Positions 17,791-25,836 of a DNA stretch of 64,000 bases are shown here, piece after piece. The DNA is taken from assembly GCF_003339505.1 (NCBI RefSeq), contig NZ_QPIW01000013.1:1-64000 (forward strand). The letters are read 5' to 3'. The stretch comes from Runella aurantiaca (lineage in GTDB: Bacteria > Bacteroidota > Bacteroidia > Cytophagales > Spirosomataceae). How positions within the stretch are numbered: position 1 is the stretch's first letter; each line of letters starts with the position of its first letter. A program made the position numbers and the translations under genes. The notes beneath the pieces were generated by a model, which was not told the origin of the DNA, did not search any database, and was given only the letters and a program-made list of their open reading frames with translations.

Positions 17791-18741
17791 ATGGAAAACA
17801 ATCAGCAAAACAAGGGTACATTCGCTTGGGTAGGACTGGTTATCATGACGTTGGCGGCGGGTGCATTCGGTTTTATGTACTTCGATCAAAAGGGCCAAAC
17901 CGAGACAAAAGAGGTCGCGATTGTTGAAAAAGCAAAAGAACTCGCGTTTACTCAAACGAAATTAGATTCGGTATCTCGTAATCTAGACGCAAAAATCGCT
18001 GAAACACAGCAACTTGGTGGCAATATAGAAGAGCTAATGAAAGTAAAGGCTCGACTAGAAGCAGATAAAGCCAACTTGAAGAAAAACATGCGATTTGAGA
18101 TTAGTAAGTACACCGCAAAAATCAAAGAATACGAGCAATTTTTGGCCGATAAAGACGTCGAACTCGTAAAACTTAGAGAAGAAAACGGCGTGTTGGCGGC
18201 AACCAATCAAAATTTAAGTACTGAAAATACGGGCCTCAAGACCGAAAAAGAAGCCTTGACGCAAGTAAAACAACAGCTTACCGACTCTGTAATGACTTAC
18301 AGCAGCCAAAATCGGGAATTGAGCGAAAAAGTTGCCATTGGCGCTGCGCTTAAAGCCGAGAATATCAAAGTGTTGGCCGTTACTCCTAAAGGAAAAGTTA
18401 AAAACGACGACAGCTATAAGGCCAAGCGCGTAGACAAAATCAAGTTACAGTTTACCCTGCCGTCTAACCCATTGACTCAGCCTGAAGAAAAAGAGATTTA
18501 TGTACGTGTACTTGATCCAGATGGCGCGGTAATCTCTGACGAAGCAATGGGCTCGGGCAAATTCAACTGGAAAGGCCAAGAGATGATGTTTACGACCAAA
18601 GACCGCGTAGCTTATCAAAATACAAATCAAATGGTTGAAATGACCTATGACAATGCACAACGCTTCCGCCCAGGTAAATACAGCGTGGAAGTATATTCGG
18701 AAGGATTCCGCATTGGCTCAAGCAATTTCACGATTAAATAA
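17791..18741 (+). CDS. Membrane-anchored coiled-coil protein, unknown function
   Basis: A 316-residue protein not assigned to a family. After a short polar N-terminus there is one transmembrane helix (residues about 11-30, FAWVGLVIMTLAAGAFGFMY), then a long predicted coiled coil (about 45-185, rich in K/E/L/Q with heptad spacing), then a C-terminal beta-rich domain with a conserved-looking region (KVLAVTPKGKVKNDD, KIKLQFTLPSN, IYVRVLDPDGAVI, GKYSVEVYSEGFRIG). The ATG at 17791 was chosen because the upstream in-frame extension lacks protein-like character and the membrane helix follows directly. The likely topology is N-in with the coiled coil in the periplasm, perhaps a spacer across it. It is monocistronic, with a terminator downstream. 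Confidence 0.75.
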   Translation: MENNQQNKGTFAWVGLVIMTLAAGAFGFMYFDQKGQTETKEVAIVEKAKELAFTQTKLDSVSRNLDAKIAETQQLGGNIEELMKVKARLEADKANLKKNMRFEISKYTAKIKEYEQFLADKDVELVKLREENGVLAATNQNLSTENTGLKTEKEALTQVKQQLTDSVMTYSSQNRELSEKVAIGAALKAENIKVLAVTPKGKVKNDDSYKAKRVDKIKLQFTLPSNPLTQPEEKEIYVRVLDPDGAVISDEAMGSGKFNWKGQEMMFTTKDRVAYQNTNQMVEMTYDNAQRFRPGKYSVEVYSEGFRIGSSNFTIK

Positions 18742-18804
18742 TTCGACAAGGCAATTGACTCTCTAAAAAGCCTGATTCATCTTCCTGAAAGTCAAGTCTG
18801 TCAG

Positions 18805-18840
18805 AATGCGGTTGGGGAACTCCCAACCGCATTTTATTTT
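18805..18840 (+). terminator. Intrinsic terminator
   Basis: AATGCGGTTGGG pairs with CCCAACCGCATT over a 5-nt loop and is followed by TTATTTTTG. It lies 64 bp after the coiled-coil gene. Confidence 0.85.
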
Positions 18841-18900
18841 TGTTGCATCAGTCAGCCGAAAACAAACAAACGGTTAATCATCCTTAAATCTTGAAATGCA

Positions 18901-19182
18901 ATGGAAACGCAACGCGACCCTCAACTTTGGAAAATGGCAAAAGCAAGAGCTTCGTTCAAAAGCCACCTTTATGTGTATCTTTTTGTCAATGCTGCCTTAT
19001 GGGCATTGTGGGCATTTGGCTTAGTGTGGAGCCGTGGCGATACCTATCCTTGGCCCGTATGGACATCTTTTGGTTGGGGAATCGGGCTGGTGTCTCATTA
19101 TTTTTCGGCGTATACTTACAGTGAAAAAAACATGGTAGAACGCGAATATCAGAAGCTTTTGAACAAAGAACGACACCTTTAA
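18901..19182 (+). CDS. 2TM domain protein, copy 1
   Basis: A 93-residue protein of the 2TM (YMC-like) domain family: a basic amphipathic start (PQLWKMAKARASFKSHLYVY), two transmembrane helices (about 22-42 and 51-70) with a W-rich turn (PWPVWTSFGWGIGLVSHYF), and a short cytosolic tail ending EREYQKLL. In related bacteria this domain also occurs as the N-terminal sensor part of LytTR-linked kinases, but here it stands alone. A second member follows 12 bp downstream, so the two are probably co-transcribed and may pair in the membrane. Confidence 0.85.
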   Translation: METQRDPQLWKMAKARASFKSHLYVYLFVNAALWALWAFGLVWSRGDTYPWPVWTSFGWGIGLVSHYFSAYTYSEKNMVEREYQKLLNKERHL

Positions 19183-19194
19183 CCCTGCTTTTAC

Positions 19195-19470
19195 ATGCAA
19201 CCTCGTGACGAAAAGCTCTGGAGAATCGCCAAGCGAAGGGCCCATTTCCAACGCGATTTAATGTCTTATCTGTTCACAAACGCCATTTTAATCACTATTT
19301 GGTACCTTACTTCTGGAACCAAGAGTCATTTTTGGCCTGGTTGGGTACTCGTTTTTTGGGGAATTGGCCTCGTCACCCAATATTACCGCGCCTACATCCG
19401 CCCCAACGACGATGACCTCGCCGAACAGGAATATCAAAAGCTCTTGAAAGAAAAACAGAATGGTTTATAG
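19195..19470 (+). CDS. 2TM domain protein, copy 2
   Basis: A 91-residue paralogue of the preceding gene with the same layout: RDEKLWRIAKRRAHFQRDL, two membrane helices, the turn FWPGWVLVFWGIGLVTQYY, then a tail with EQEYQKLLKEKQ. The tandem pair differs mostly in the inter-helix loop, consistent with an old duplication. The function is unknown. It ends 20 bp from the convergent ung gene. Confidence 0.85.
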   Translation: MQPRDEKLWRIAKRRAHFQRDLMSYLFTNAILITIWYLTSGTKSHFWPGWVLVFWGIGLVTQYYRAYIRPNDDDLAEQEYQKLLKEKQNGL

Positions 19471-19490
19471 AAACAAAACCGCCTAATCTT

Positions 19491-20156
19491 TTACCATTCA
19501 ATCTCTTGCAAACCTCTGGCTTTCAAATAATTATTCGCCTGACTAAAGTGATTATTGCCAAACCATCCACCAGAGTTGGCCGACATCGGCGAAGGGTGTT
19601 TTGATTTCAGCACAAAATGTTTTTTGGGGTCAATGATTCTGCCTTTGTCCTGCGCGTATCTTCCCCACAGCAAAAAGACCAGCCCCTCTTTATCGTCGTT
19701 TAAATGGCGAATGACAGCATCTGTAAACTGTTCCCAGCCGTGGCCTTGATGAGACCCTGGTTTGCCCTCCTGCACAGTAAGTGTGGCGTTGAGGAGCAAT
19801 ACTCCCTGCTCAGCCCACCGCTCCAAGTTTCCGCTGCGCGGAAAAGGCTTGCCCAAATCATTTTGAATTTCTTTGAAGATATTAATCAGCGAAGGAGGGA
19901 TAGTAACACCGTCGTTGACCGAAAAGCAAAGCCCGTTGGCTTGCCCTCTCCCGTGGTAAGGGTCCTGCCCCAAAATCACCACTTTGGTTTTGTCAAAAGG
20001 GCATTTATCAAATGCATTAAACATCAGTTTACCAGGCGGATAGATTTGCTGGGTTTTGTATTCCTGTCGCACATACGCAACCAAATCGGCAAAATAAGGC
20101 TTTTCAAATTCGGTCTGCAATCGAGCCTTCCAAGAAGCTTCAATCTTAATATCCAT
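19491..20156 (-). CDS. ung: Uracil-DNA glycosylase, family 1
   Basis: A 221-residue enzyme that removes uracil from DNA as the first step of base-excision repair. The water-activating loop GQDPYHG contains Asp65, the uracil-binding strand is GLCFSV, and the DNA-intercalating loop HPSPMSA (HPSPLSA in E. coli) carries the catalytic His. LLLNATLTVQ and the C-terminal FSQANNYL are also family hallmarks. The length is normal for family 1. It is divergent from apaG. Confidence 0.96.
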   Translation of the reverse strand: MDIKIEASWKARLQTEFEKPYFADLVAYVRQEYKTQQIYPPGKLMFNAFDKCPFDKTKVVILGQDPYHGRGQANGLCFSVNDGVTIPPSLINIFKEIQNDLGKPFPRSGNLERWAEQGVLLLNATLTVQEGKPGSHQGHGWEQFTDAVIRHLNDDKEGLVFLLWGRYAQDKGRIIDPKKHFVLKSKHPSPMSANSGGWFGNNHFSQANNYLKARGLQEIEW

Positions 20157-20261
20157 ACAAAATAATGACGGGTTGAAAATTTATGGTTTAAAATGCCCCA
20201 TGCCTAAAACAGTATGTCGATACTGTTCGTTGTAAGCATTGAGATACTTTTTTGACAAAGA

Positions 20262-20294
20262 TTTGGTTTTTTTAACGATTAAAACCTAATTTTG
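20262..20294 (+). promoter_or_regulatory. Promoter of apaG
   Basis: TTTG at 20262-20265, a 21-bp spacer, and TAATTTTG at 20287-20294, which matches the Bacteroidota TTTG/TAnnTTTG promoter. A transcript starting near 20300 would have a leader of about 25 nt before the apaG ATG. Confidence 0.65.
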
Positions 20295-20324
20295 GTTATA
20301 AAGTTAGTAAAGCTTCATAAAACC

Positions 20325-20711
20325 ATGACATCCGCGATTACAGAAGGCGTTCGAGTAAGCGTTTTGACGCAATATCAGCCCGAATATTCGAGCCCGATGC
20401 AGGCCCATTTCGTATTTACGTACCGCATTACCATCGAAAATCACAGCGAGCATACAGTACAATTGTTGCGTCGGCACTGGTTCATCCATGACTCAAACGG
20501 CACCGTTCGGGAAGTAGAAGGCGAAGGCGTAGTAGGCCAACAACCCGTACTCGAACCCGGCGAAGTCCACGAATACGTATCGGGCTGCAACCTTCGCACC
20601 AGCATGGGCAAAATGGGCGGCACTTACCTGATGGAGCGCATCATGGACGGCAAACAATTCAACGTAACGATTCCTGAGTTTACGATGATTGCCCCCTACC
20701 GTCTCAATTAG
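20325..20711 (+). CDS. apaG: ApaG domain protein (DUF525)
   Basis: A 128-residue ApaG protein, a single fibronectin-III-like beta-sandwich. The family is linked to Co/Mg resistance and Ap4A levels in enterobacteria, but its molecular role is unsettled. Diagnostic segments are YRITIENHSEHTVQLLRRHW, GEGVVGQQPVLEPGEVHEY, SGCNLRTSMGKMGGTYLM and FNVTIPEFTMIAPY. Start ATG 20325 gives the usual family length; an upstream in-frame start at 20292 would fall inside the promoter -7 box. Confidence 0.93.
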   Translation: MTSAITEGVRVSVLTQYQPEYSSPMQAHFVFTYRITIENHSEHTVQLLRRHWFIHDSNGTVREVEGEGVVGQQPVLEPGEVHEYVSGCNLRTSMGKMGGTYLMERIMDGKQFNVTIPEFTMIAPYRLN

Positions 20712-20865
20712 GCCTCATTAGATATCCGTCACAATCTCAACCACTGTGTAAAGATAACCGCAACGAAAAAATATAATACACTGCAAATAAGCCATTTACC
20801 ATTTTGCAGTTTTCGGTTTTTCATTTTGCGGTTCACCATTTTTCGGTTACTAAATTCCCCCGATT

Positions 20866-21654
20866 TTGTTCTTTCGCCCTATTTTTCGCTATTTTTTTGC
20901 TGCCCAAAACGAACACGGCCTTCATTCTCCTTTTGTATTCGATCTCTATCTAAATACAATCAAAAAAGACACTTTAAAGCCTAGTTTTGAAGCCATCGAA
21001 GCGCTGCGCACCGAAATGCTTCAAAGCCGTGAGACCCTCACCATCACCGATTTTGGGGCGGGTTCAAAGGTGAATGCTTCTCCAATTAGGGAAGTGCGCG
21101 ACGTGGCGAAACACTCAAAAAAATCGGCTCAGTTGGGGCGACTTTTCTACCGACTGATTCAGCATTTTAATTATTCCACGATTTTTGATTTAGGAACCTC
21201 ATTGGGCCTGACCACCCTCTACTTGGCATCTGCCAAGCCAGATGCACACATTTTTACCTTTGAAGGATGCCCCGAAACGGCCAAGTTGGCCCGACGTAAT
21301 TTCAAAAAAATTGACGCGTTGGCCCCGATTGAAGTCATTGTTGGAAATTTAGACGAAACCCTCAATGCGCAGGTAGCTGCAACCCCTAGCATCGACTTTG
21401 CTTTTTTTGACGCCAATCACCGGTACGAACCTACCGTCCGCTACTTCGAAACCTGCCTAACCAAAGCCCACGAAAACAGTCTCTTTGTATTCGATGATAT
21501 TCATTGGTCGCCAGAGATGGAAGCCGCCTGGGAGTATATCACCCAACATTCGTCCGTTACAGTCACGATTGATTTGTTTTCGGTCGGGTTGGTTTTCTTC
21601 CGAAAAAAACAACCCAAACAAAATTTCGTGTTGCGTTGGCGATTTTGGCGATAG
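20866..21654 (+). CDS. Class I SAM-dependent methyltransferase
   Basis: A 262-residue methyltransferase. The SAM-binding core starts with motif I IFDLGTSLGLTTLYLA (glycine loop, about 106-121), an acidic end of strand 2 (FTFEG), and the strand-4 region IDFAFFDANHRYEPT, resembling O-methyltransferase-type enzymes. The N-terminal segment (RYFFAAQNEHGLHSPFVFDLY) is typical of a Bacteroidota subgroup whose substrate is unknown. The best start is TTG at 20866: an in-frame stop lies 15 bp upstream and no ATG occurs before residue 51, yet the N-terminal motif looks conserved. The 154-bp gap upstream contains short direct repeats (CATTTTGC, TTTTCGG). Confidence 0.82.
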   Translation: MFFRPIFRYFFAAQNEHGLHSPFVFDLYLNTIKKDTLKPSFEAIEALRTEMLQSRETLTITDFGAGSKVNASPIREVRDVAKHSKKSAQLGRLFYRLIQHFNYSTIFDLGTSLGLTTLYLASAKPDAHIFTFEGCPETAKLARRNFKKIDALAPIEVIVGNLDETLNAQVAATPSIDFAFFDANHRYEPTVRYFETCLTKAHENSLFVFDDIHWSPEMEAAWEYITQHSSVTVTIDLFSVGLVFFRKKQPKQNFVLRWRFWR

Positions 21655-21682
21655 GTTTGCTCTTTTAAAAATCCTATCTTAA

Positions 21683-21710
21683 TTTGCAGAGCAATTATTA
21701 GCAGGCTAAT
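21683..21710 (+). promoter_or_regulatory. Possible MarR operator palindromes
   Basis: Two short inverted repeats lie just upstream of the MarR-type gene: TTGC-AGA-GCAA and ATTAG-CAGG-CTAAT. MarR proteins often bind palindromes near their own promoter, so autoregulation is possible. The arms are short and could be chance. Confidence 0.3.
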
Positions 21711-21736
21711 ACTTTAACCTTTTGTATGATTACCTC

Positions 21737-22174
21737 ATGACTCACCCTTCCGATTCTCGTGCTTATTTTTTCAAAATTGATACCACCATCAAGAAAATCC
21801 GCAACGTGTTACAAAAACGTTTCAACGATTCGGGCTTTGATTTGACGGTAGACCAATGGGTATTGATTGACCACGTAGCCAGAAATCAGGGAATAAGTCA
21901 AAATATGTTAGCCGAGCTCACCACCAAAGACGCCCCCACGGTGACGCGTATTTTGGATTTGCTTGTAAAAAAAGGATTGGTCGAGCGCCGCATGTCGGAC
22001 GAAGACCGGCGTAAATTCAACATTTTTTTGATGCCCGAAGGCACCAAAACATTTGAGATGGTTTTGCCCGTGGTCAAAGAAATCCGTCGTCAAGGTTGGG
22101 GAGAGCTTAACGAAGAAGACTACGCCCATTTTGTTAGAATTATGGACTCTATCTATCAGAATTTCAGCGAATAA
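21737..22174 (+). CDS. MarR-family transcriptional regulator
   Basis: A 145-residue winged-helix regulator. The dimerisation helix comes first, then the DNA-binding helices (GISQNMLAELTTKDAPTVTRILDLLVKKGLVERRMSDEDRR) with the recognition helix around APTVTRILDLL and the wing VERRMSDEDRRKFNIFL. ATG 21737 is chosen over a TTG 15 bp upstream. It is convergent, 10 bp away, with an MFS transporter gene. MarR-type regulators often control transporters, so a functional link is possible but unproven. Confidence 0.9.
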   Translation: MTHPSDSRAYFFKIDTTIKKIRNVLQKRFNDSGFDLTVDQWVLIDHVARNQGISQNMLAELTTKDAPTVTRILDLLVKKGLVERRMSDEDRRKFNIFLMPEGTKTFEMVLPVVKEIRRQGWGELNEEDYAHFVRIMDSIYQNFSE

Positions 22175-22184
22175 CGGCTTTCTA

Positions 22185-23300
22185 CTAAGTTTCTATTTTT
22201 CGGCCCAAAACCACCATTACTCCAAAAAGTAGCACCACAAACACCAGCGCGGCCCGCAATCCCTGCGAATCTGCCAGAAAACCAATGACTGGCGGCCCAA
22301 ACAAAAACCCAAAGTAGCCCAGCGTACTCACCATAGCTAACCCTACGCCGTTGGGTAATGATGTGTTGTGACCAGCGTTGCTGTAAATAATGGGAATAAC
22401 GGTTGACAGCCCTAAGCCCACCAAAAAAAGCCCACCAATGGCCACCCACACGGAGGGAATCATCAATGCAACCACCAAGCCGAGCATTGCCAAAGCAGAA
22501 TTTGCCAAAATAAGACGCTTATCTCCAAAAATAGTTCGGATTTTATCCCCTCCGAAGCGCCCAATCGTCATGGCAGCCGAAAACGCGGACAAGCCCAATG
22601 GCGCCATCACGGCATTGGTTTGGAGAACATTTTTGAGGTAATTGGTGCTCCAATCAGCCATTGCGCCCTCCCCCAACATGGCACAAAACGCAATCAGTCC
22701 CATAAAAAGCATCGAGCGGTCGGGGAGCCGAAAAGCCACGCCTTCGTTCGACGGTTTGACCGTATCGGGAATCAAAAAAAACACGCAAGCCACCGCAAGC
22801 ACCAACGACCCCGCCGATACGACCGTAAAGTGAAACGTGGTGGTAAATGGAACAAAAAAAGAACCACTCAATGCGCCAAGCATCATTCCTACGCTGAAAA
22901 TGGCGTGAAAAGAAGACATCATTAGGGCATTGTAGCGTTGCTCAATCGCCACCGCTTGGGCGTTCATTGCGACATCCAGCGCACCCATAAACGCACCGAT
23001 TATGTAAAAAAAGACCGCTAAATGCCATGTTGAGGACAGCAACGGAAACAAAAATAACGAACAACAAAACAGCAAAAGCGACAACGTTGTGGCGAATTTG
23101 CTGCCGCGACGCGCAATCAACCAACCCGTGAGCGGCATGGACGTAAGTGACCCCACTGCTACACAAAGGAGCATCAGGCCTAAAGTGCTGTTGTTGAGCG
23201 AAAAAAGTGTTTGAATGCTGGGTAATCGGGTACTCCAATTGGTATAAATGAATCCACAAATGAAGAAAATTAAACTGACGGATATTCGGCTCGGAGGCAT
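22185..23300 (-). CDS. MFS transporter
   Basis: A 371-residue major-facilitator protein with about 12 membrane helices. The helix 2-3 loop has the MFS signature form GWLIARRGSKFA (G-x3-[DR]-R-x-G), and the central charged loop (DTVKPSNEGVAFRLPDRS) separates two six-helix halves. The HAIFSVGMMLGALSG and GMSTVIPIIYSNAGH-like segments resemble the sugar/fucose or drug exporter-like YbjJ group; the substrate is unknown. I place the start at the ATG of MPPSRISVS, since the longer in-frame extension runs into fmt and is not membrane-like. It lies 25 bp downstream of fmt on the same strand. Confidence 0.88.
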   Translation of the reverse strand: MPPSRISVSLIFFICGFIYTNWSTRLPSIQTLFSLNNSTLGLMLLCVAVGSLTSMPLTGWLIARRGSKFATTLSLLLFCCSLFLFPLLSSTWHLAVFFYIIGAFMGALDVAMNAQAVAIEQRYNALMMSSFHAIFSVGMMLGALSGSFFVPFTTTFHFTVVSAGSLVLAVACVFFLIPDTVKPSNEGVAFRLPDRSMLFMGLIAFCAMLGEGAMADWSTNYLKNVLQTNAVMAPLGLSAFSAAMTIGRFGGDKIRTIFGDKRLILANSALAMLGLVVALMIPSVWVAIGGLFLVGLGLSTVIPIIYSNAGHNTSLPNGVGLAMVSTLGYFGFLFGPPVIGFLADSQGLRAALVFVVLLFGVMVVLGRKIET

Positions 23301-23325
23301 GAAGATATAGGTTAAGAAAATGAAA

Positions 23326-24246
23326 TTATAATTTAGCACCGCGCAGGAATTCTTCAATTCCCATGCGTTTTTTTCCTTCAAGTTGTAGCTCCTCAATCGC
23401 CAGCCAACCATCACCCGTCTTAAAATGAAGGAAGAATTTATTATCAGTTACAAAATCTCCGATTTCCCGTTCACTGAATTCTTGATTGGCCACTGAAACC
23501 TTGTACACTTTACAGGTTTTTCCATTCAGGGTAGTCCAGGCAGTCGGATACGGCGACAATCCACGCACAAAGTTGCGGATAGCAGAGGCTGATTGCGTCC
23601 ATTGGATTTCGCAGGTCTCCTTAAAAATTTTAGGGGCGCTTTTCAAGGTTTCAATCTCAGGTTGCGGAATTTGGGGATACTTGCCCCCCTCCACGGCCTG
23701 CACCGTTTTGACCACCAAAGCCGCCCCTTTTTGCATCAATCGTTCGTAGAGGGTACCTACCGTATCATCTTCGTGAATCGGCTCGGTTTCCTGAAAAATA
23801 ATTTGACCTGTATCTATCTCATGTTGCAGAAAAAAAGTAGTAACGCCCGTTTGCGTTTCGCCGTTGATGATGGCCCAATTGATGGGTGCTGCCCCACGAT
23901 ACTGGGGCAAAAGCGACGCATGAAGGTTAAATGTTCCTTTGGGCGGCATATTCCAAACGACTTCGGGCAACATCCGAAAAGCCACCACGACCTGCAAATC
24001 TGCCTGATAACTCCGCAATTCTTCCAAAAAATCTGGGTTTTTAAGTTTTTCGGGCTGAAGAACAGGAATCCCTTGGGTTAAGGCGTATTGCTTAACGGGC
24101 GAAGGCGTCAATTGCAAACCGCGTCCGGCGGGTTTATCGGGGGCGGTTACCACCGCCACCACATTTGAGCCACTTTCCACGAGCTTTTGAAGACTGCTCA
24201 CCGCAAATTCGGGTGTACCCATAAAAATAATCCGAAGACCTGTCAT
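23326..24246 (-). CDS. fmt: Methionyl-tRNA formyltransferase
   Basis: A 306-residue enzyme that formylates initiator Met-tRNA using 10-formyl-tetrahydrofolate. It has the N-terminal Rossmann segment IIFMGTPEFAV, catalytic residues Asn107, His109 and Asp145 in FNLHASLLPQYRGAAPINW and HEIDTGQI, and a C-terminal OB-like tRNA-binding domain (RGLSPYPTAWTTLNGK). The length is typical. It is transcribed toward the MFS gene and is divergent from the small RNA/greA region. Confidence 0.95.
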   Translation of the reverse strand: MTGLRIIFMGTPEFAVSSLQKLVESGSNVVAVVTAPDKPAGRGLQLTPSPVKQYALTQGIPVLQPEKLKNPDFLEELRSYQADLQVVVAFRMLPEVVWNMPPKGTFNLHASLLPQYRGAAPINWAIINGETQTGVTTFFLQHEIDTGQIIFQETEPIHEDDTVGTLYERLMQKGAALVVKTVQAVEGGKYPQIPQPEIETLKSAPKIFKETCEIQWTQSASAIRNFVRGLSPYPTAWTTLNGKTCKVYKVSVANQEFSEREIGDFVTDNKFFLHFKTGDGWLAIEELQLEGKKRMGIEEFLRGAKL

Positions 24247-24314
24247 AAGAAATTAATTTCTACGTTTAAAGTAGTACAATAAGGCTATTTTTTAGGATAA
24301 AGCCTTTGGGGATA

Positions 24315-24345
24315 TTGATTTCAGTTGCAAATATTGCTAATTTTG
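24315..24345 (+). promoter_or_regulatory. Strong Bacteroidota-type promoter upstream of a short unit
   Basis: TTG at 24315-24317, a 20-bp spacer, and TAATTTTG at 24338-24345: a full match to the TTTG/TAnnTTTG pattern apart from the first -33 base. It points at a short unit that ends in a terminator before greA. Confidence 0.7.
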
Positions 24346-24349
24346 TGAT

Positions 24350-24458
24350 TCAATTCTCGACTATGAACCGACACGACGAATACTTTTCGGTCTTGCTGAA
24401 GAAGTGACAGATTCTACCATCCTTTTGTAGAGCGGTCATTTCACCGTTCTTTTTTTTT
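24350..24458 (+). ncRNA. Candidate ~110-nt small RNA or micro-ORF transcript
   Basis: A self-contained unit: a consensus promoter, about 110 nt of sequence, then a hairpin followed by a run of T. It begins about 5 nt after the -7 box. Inside is a 14-codon reading frame at 24363-24407 (MNRHDEYFSVLLKK) that could be translated, so the product may be a small RNA, a peptide or an attenuated leader for greA. I see no similarity to a named RNA family. The existence of the transcript is inferred from the promoter-terminator pairing only. Confidence 0.45.
24429..24458 (+). terminator. Intrinsic terminator of the short unit
   Basis: AGAGCGGT pairs with ACCGTTCT (one G-U pair) over a 6-nt loop and is followed by nine consecutive T. 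This is the clearest rho-independent terminator in the window. It sits 70 bp before the greA start. Confidence 0.8.
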
Positions 24459-24527
24459 GTCCATAGTACCGGAAATTTCTTTACCACTAACAAATATTCT
24501 ATAACAATTAACGTACAGTAAAGCAAA

Positions 24528-25001
24528 ATGGCTAAAATACAGTACTACACCGAAGAAGGTCTCAACAAGCTTAAGGCTGAGTTGCAGGACTTAAAAACGC
24601 GGGGCCGACAAGAAATAGCAAGAGCAATAGCTGAAGCTCGCGATAAGGGTGATTTAAGCGAAAATGCCGAGTATGATGCCGCCAAAGAAGCACAGGGATT
24701 GCACGAAGCAAAAATCTCTAAATTAGAAGAAGTCTTGGGCAATGCCCGCATCCTCGATGAATCGTCAATCGATACGTCGCAGGTAGCGGTGCTGTCTAAA
24801 GTCAAGATAAAAAACCGTAAAAACAACGCCGTTGTGACCTACACCCTTGTGTCTGAGGAAGAGGCCGATTTGAAACTCGGAAAAATCTCCGTTGGCTCTC
24901 CTATCGGCAAAGGTCTGCTGGGAAAAAAGGTAGGCGATGTAGCCCAATTTCAGGTTCCTGCGGGAGCGATGGAGTTTGAGGTATTGGAAATATCAAGGTA
25001 G
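24528..25001 (+). CDS. greA: Transcription elongation factor GreA
   Basis: A 157-residue secondary-channel factor that stimulates RNA polymerase to cleave backtracked transcripts. The N-terminal antiparallel coiled coil (about 10-75) carries the acidic tip in ARDKGDLSENAEYDAAKE, and the C-terminal FKBP-like domain is seen in VTYTLVSEEEADLKLGKISVGSPIGKGLLGKKVGD. The length matches the family. It is probably monocistronic, with its own terminator, and is preceded by a separate short transcription unit. Confidence 0.96.
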   Translation: MAKIQYYTEEGLNKLKAELQDLKTRGRQEIARAIAEARDKGDLSENAEYDAAKEAQGLHEAKISKLEEVLGNARILDESSIDTSQVAVLSKVKIKNRKNNAVVTYTLVSEEEADLKLGKISVGSPIGKGLLGKKVGDVAQFQVPAGAMEFEVLEISR

Positions 25002-25367
25002 ACCTCAAAATACCCCAGCCACGTGCTGGCATAGATTTTGAACTAAAAGTGGGCAGGCTTCTAAAAGCTGCCCACTTTTTTTATACCCAAACAAAATTTC
25101 TTATTTTAGATAATTAGTTTCAAAAACAACCCATTTATTCGGTTTTTTTGTCAAATGCTGCCAAATATAATTTGGCTAACGGTGGTTTATGGATTTTAAC
25201 TGTGTTTTCAAGTAAAGTTACTTTAAAAACACACTTGGTAGAATCTTAAAATAATTAAATATATTCTACAAAAATTTATGATAAATGGATTTTACTTATA
25301 AGATTTGCTCAACAAAGCGCGTTTATTGAGTAATATCGCTAAGTATTCCAAAATCAGAAAAAGTAAA
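25002..25367. other. Intergenic stretch between greA and a hypothetical gene, 366 bp
   Basis: Holds the greA terminator at its left end and otherwise A+T-rich sequence with a small hairpin (AAGTAA-AG-TTACTT, near 25210). An in-frame TTG at 25305 could extend the next gene by 21 codons but has no support. I see no RNA gene or consensus promoter. Confidence 0.5.
25045..25083 (+). terminator. greA terminator
   Basis: AAAAGTGGGCAG and CTGCCCACTTTT form a 12-bp stem and are followed by a T-run. Confidence 0.85.
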
Positions 25368-25763
25368 ATGAATTATCAGCCACCCGTATATTTGACTCCT
25401 CATTTATACATGACCAACGAAGAAGTTGCGATTGTAGATGGATTGGTAGACCATCAGGAAATGCCCAAAAAATTTGATTCAAATCGAGTCATTACCTATT
25501 TTGAAGGGCAAGATTTTTGCCTTGTCCTCTACTTTGCTGACCTCAAAGACCGAGGCTTTCAGAAGTATGTTGTCAGTGATTTTTCGGTGAATGTCGAAGA
25601 AATGTGCATGCTTTCCAATTCGCTAACACAAATGATTGGGGAGGGCATCAATGTGCACCTACTCAGCCAAGCCAAAAATCGCGTCGATAACATGATTCAC
25701 ATGTCAGGTACTTTTCGGGCGTTGTTTGGCAAGAAAAAAGCCGAAGAAACTGACGATTGGTAA
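25368..25763 (+). CDS. Conserved-looking hypothetical protein
   Basis: A 131-residue cytosolic protein I do not recognise. It starts MNYQPPVYLTPHLYMTNEE, has alternating strand-like segments (RVITYFEGQDFCLVLYFADL, QKYVVSDFSVNVEEMCML) and ends with an acidic tail (KKAEETDDW). It has no signal peptide, membrane helix or catalytic motif. ATG 25368 is preferred over an upstream TTG. It faces the convergent ychF gene across a palindromic repeat. Confidence 0.6.
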   Translation: MNYQPPVYLTPHLYMTNEEVAIVDGLVDHQEMPKKFDSNRVITYFEGQDFCLVLYFADLKDRGFQKYVVSDFSVNVEEMCMLSNSLTQMIGEGINVHLLSQAKNRVDNMIHMSGTFRALFGKKKAEETDDW

Positions 25764-25783
25764 ACTATAAAACGTCGAAAGTG

Positions 25784-25830
25784 AACGTCGGCGAGGTTTT
25801 GAACCGGGGCGCGCAGCCCTCGCCGACGTT
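25784..25830. repeat. Palindromic repeat between convergent genes
   Basis: A perfect 12-bp inverted repeat, AACGTCGGCGAG and CTCGCCGACGTT, with a 23-nt G+C-rich centre. It occupies the gap before the ychF 3' end. Its lack of a T-run and its G+C content set it apart from the local terminators, suggesting a dispersed element. Confidence 0.7.
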
Positions 25831-25836
25831 GAATAA

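Noticed and set aside
22185-23300. Longer N-terminus for the MFS transporter (to 23414)
   Set aside because: The extra 38 residues overlap the fmt coding region and are not membrane-like; the ATG of MPPSRISVS directly precedes the first helix.
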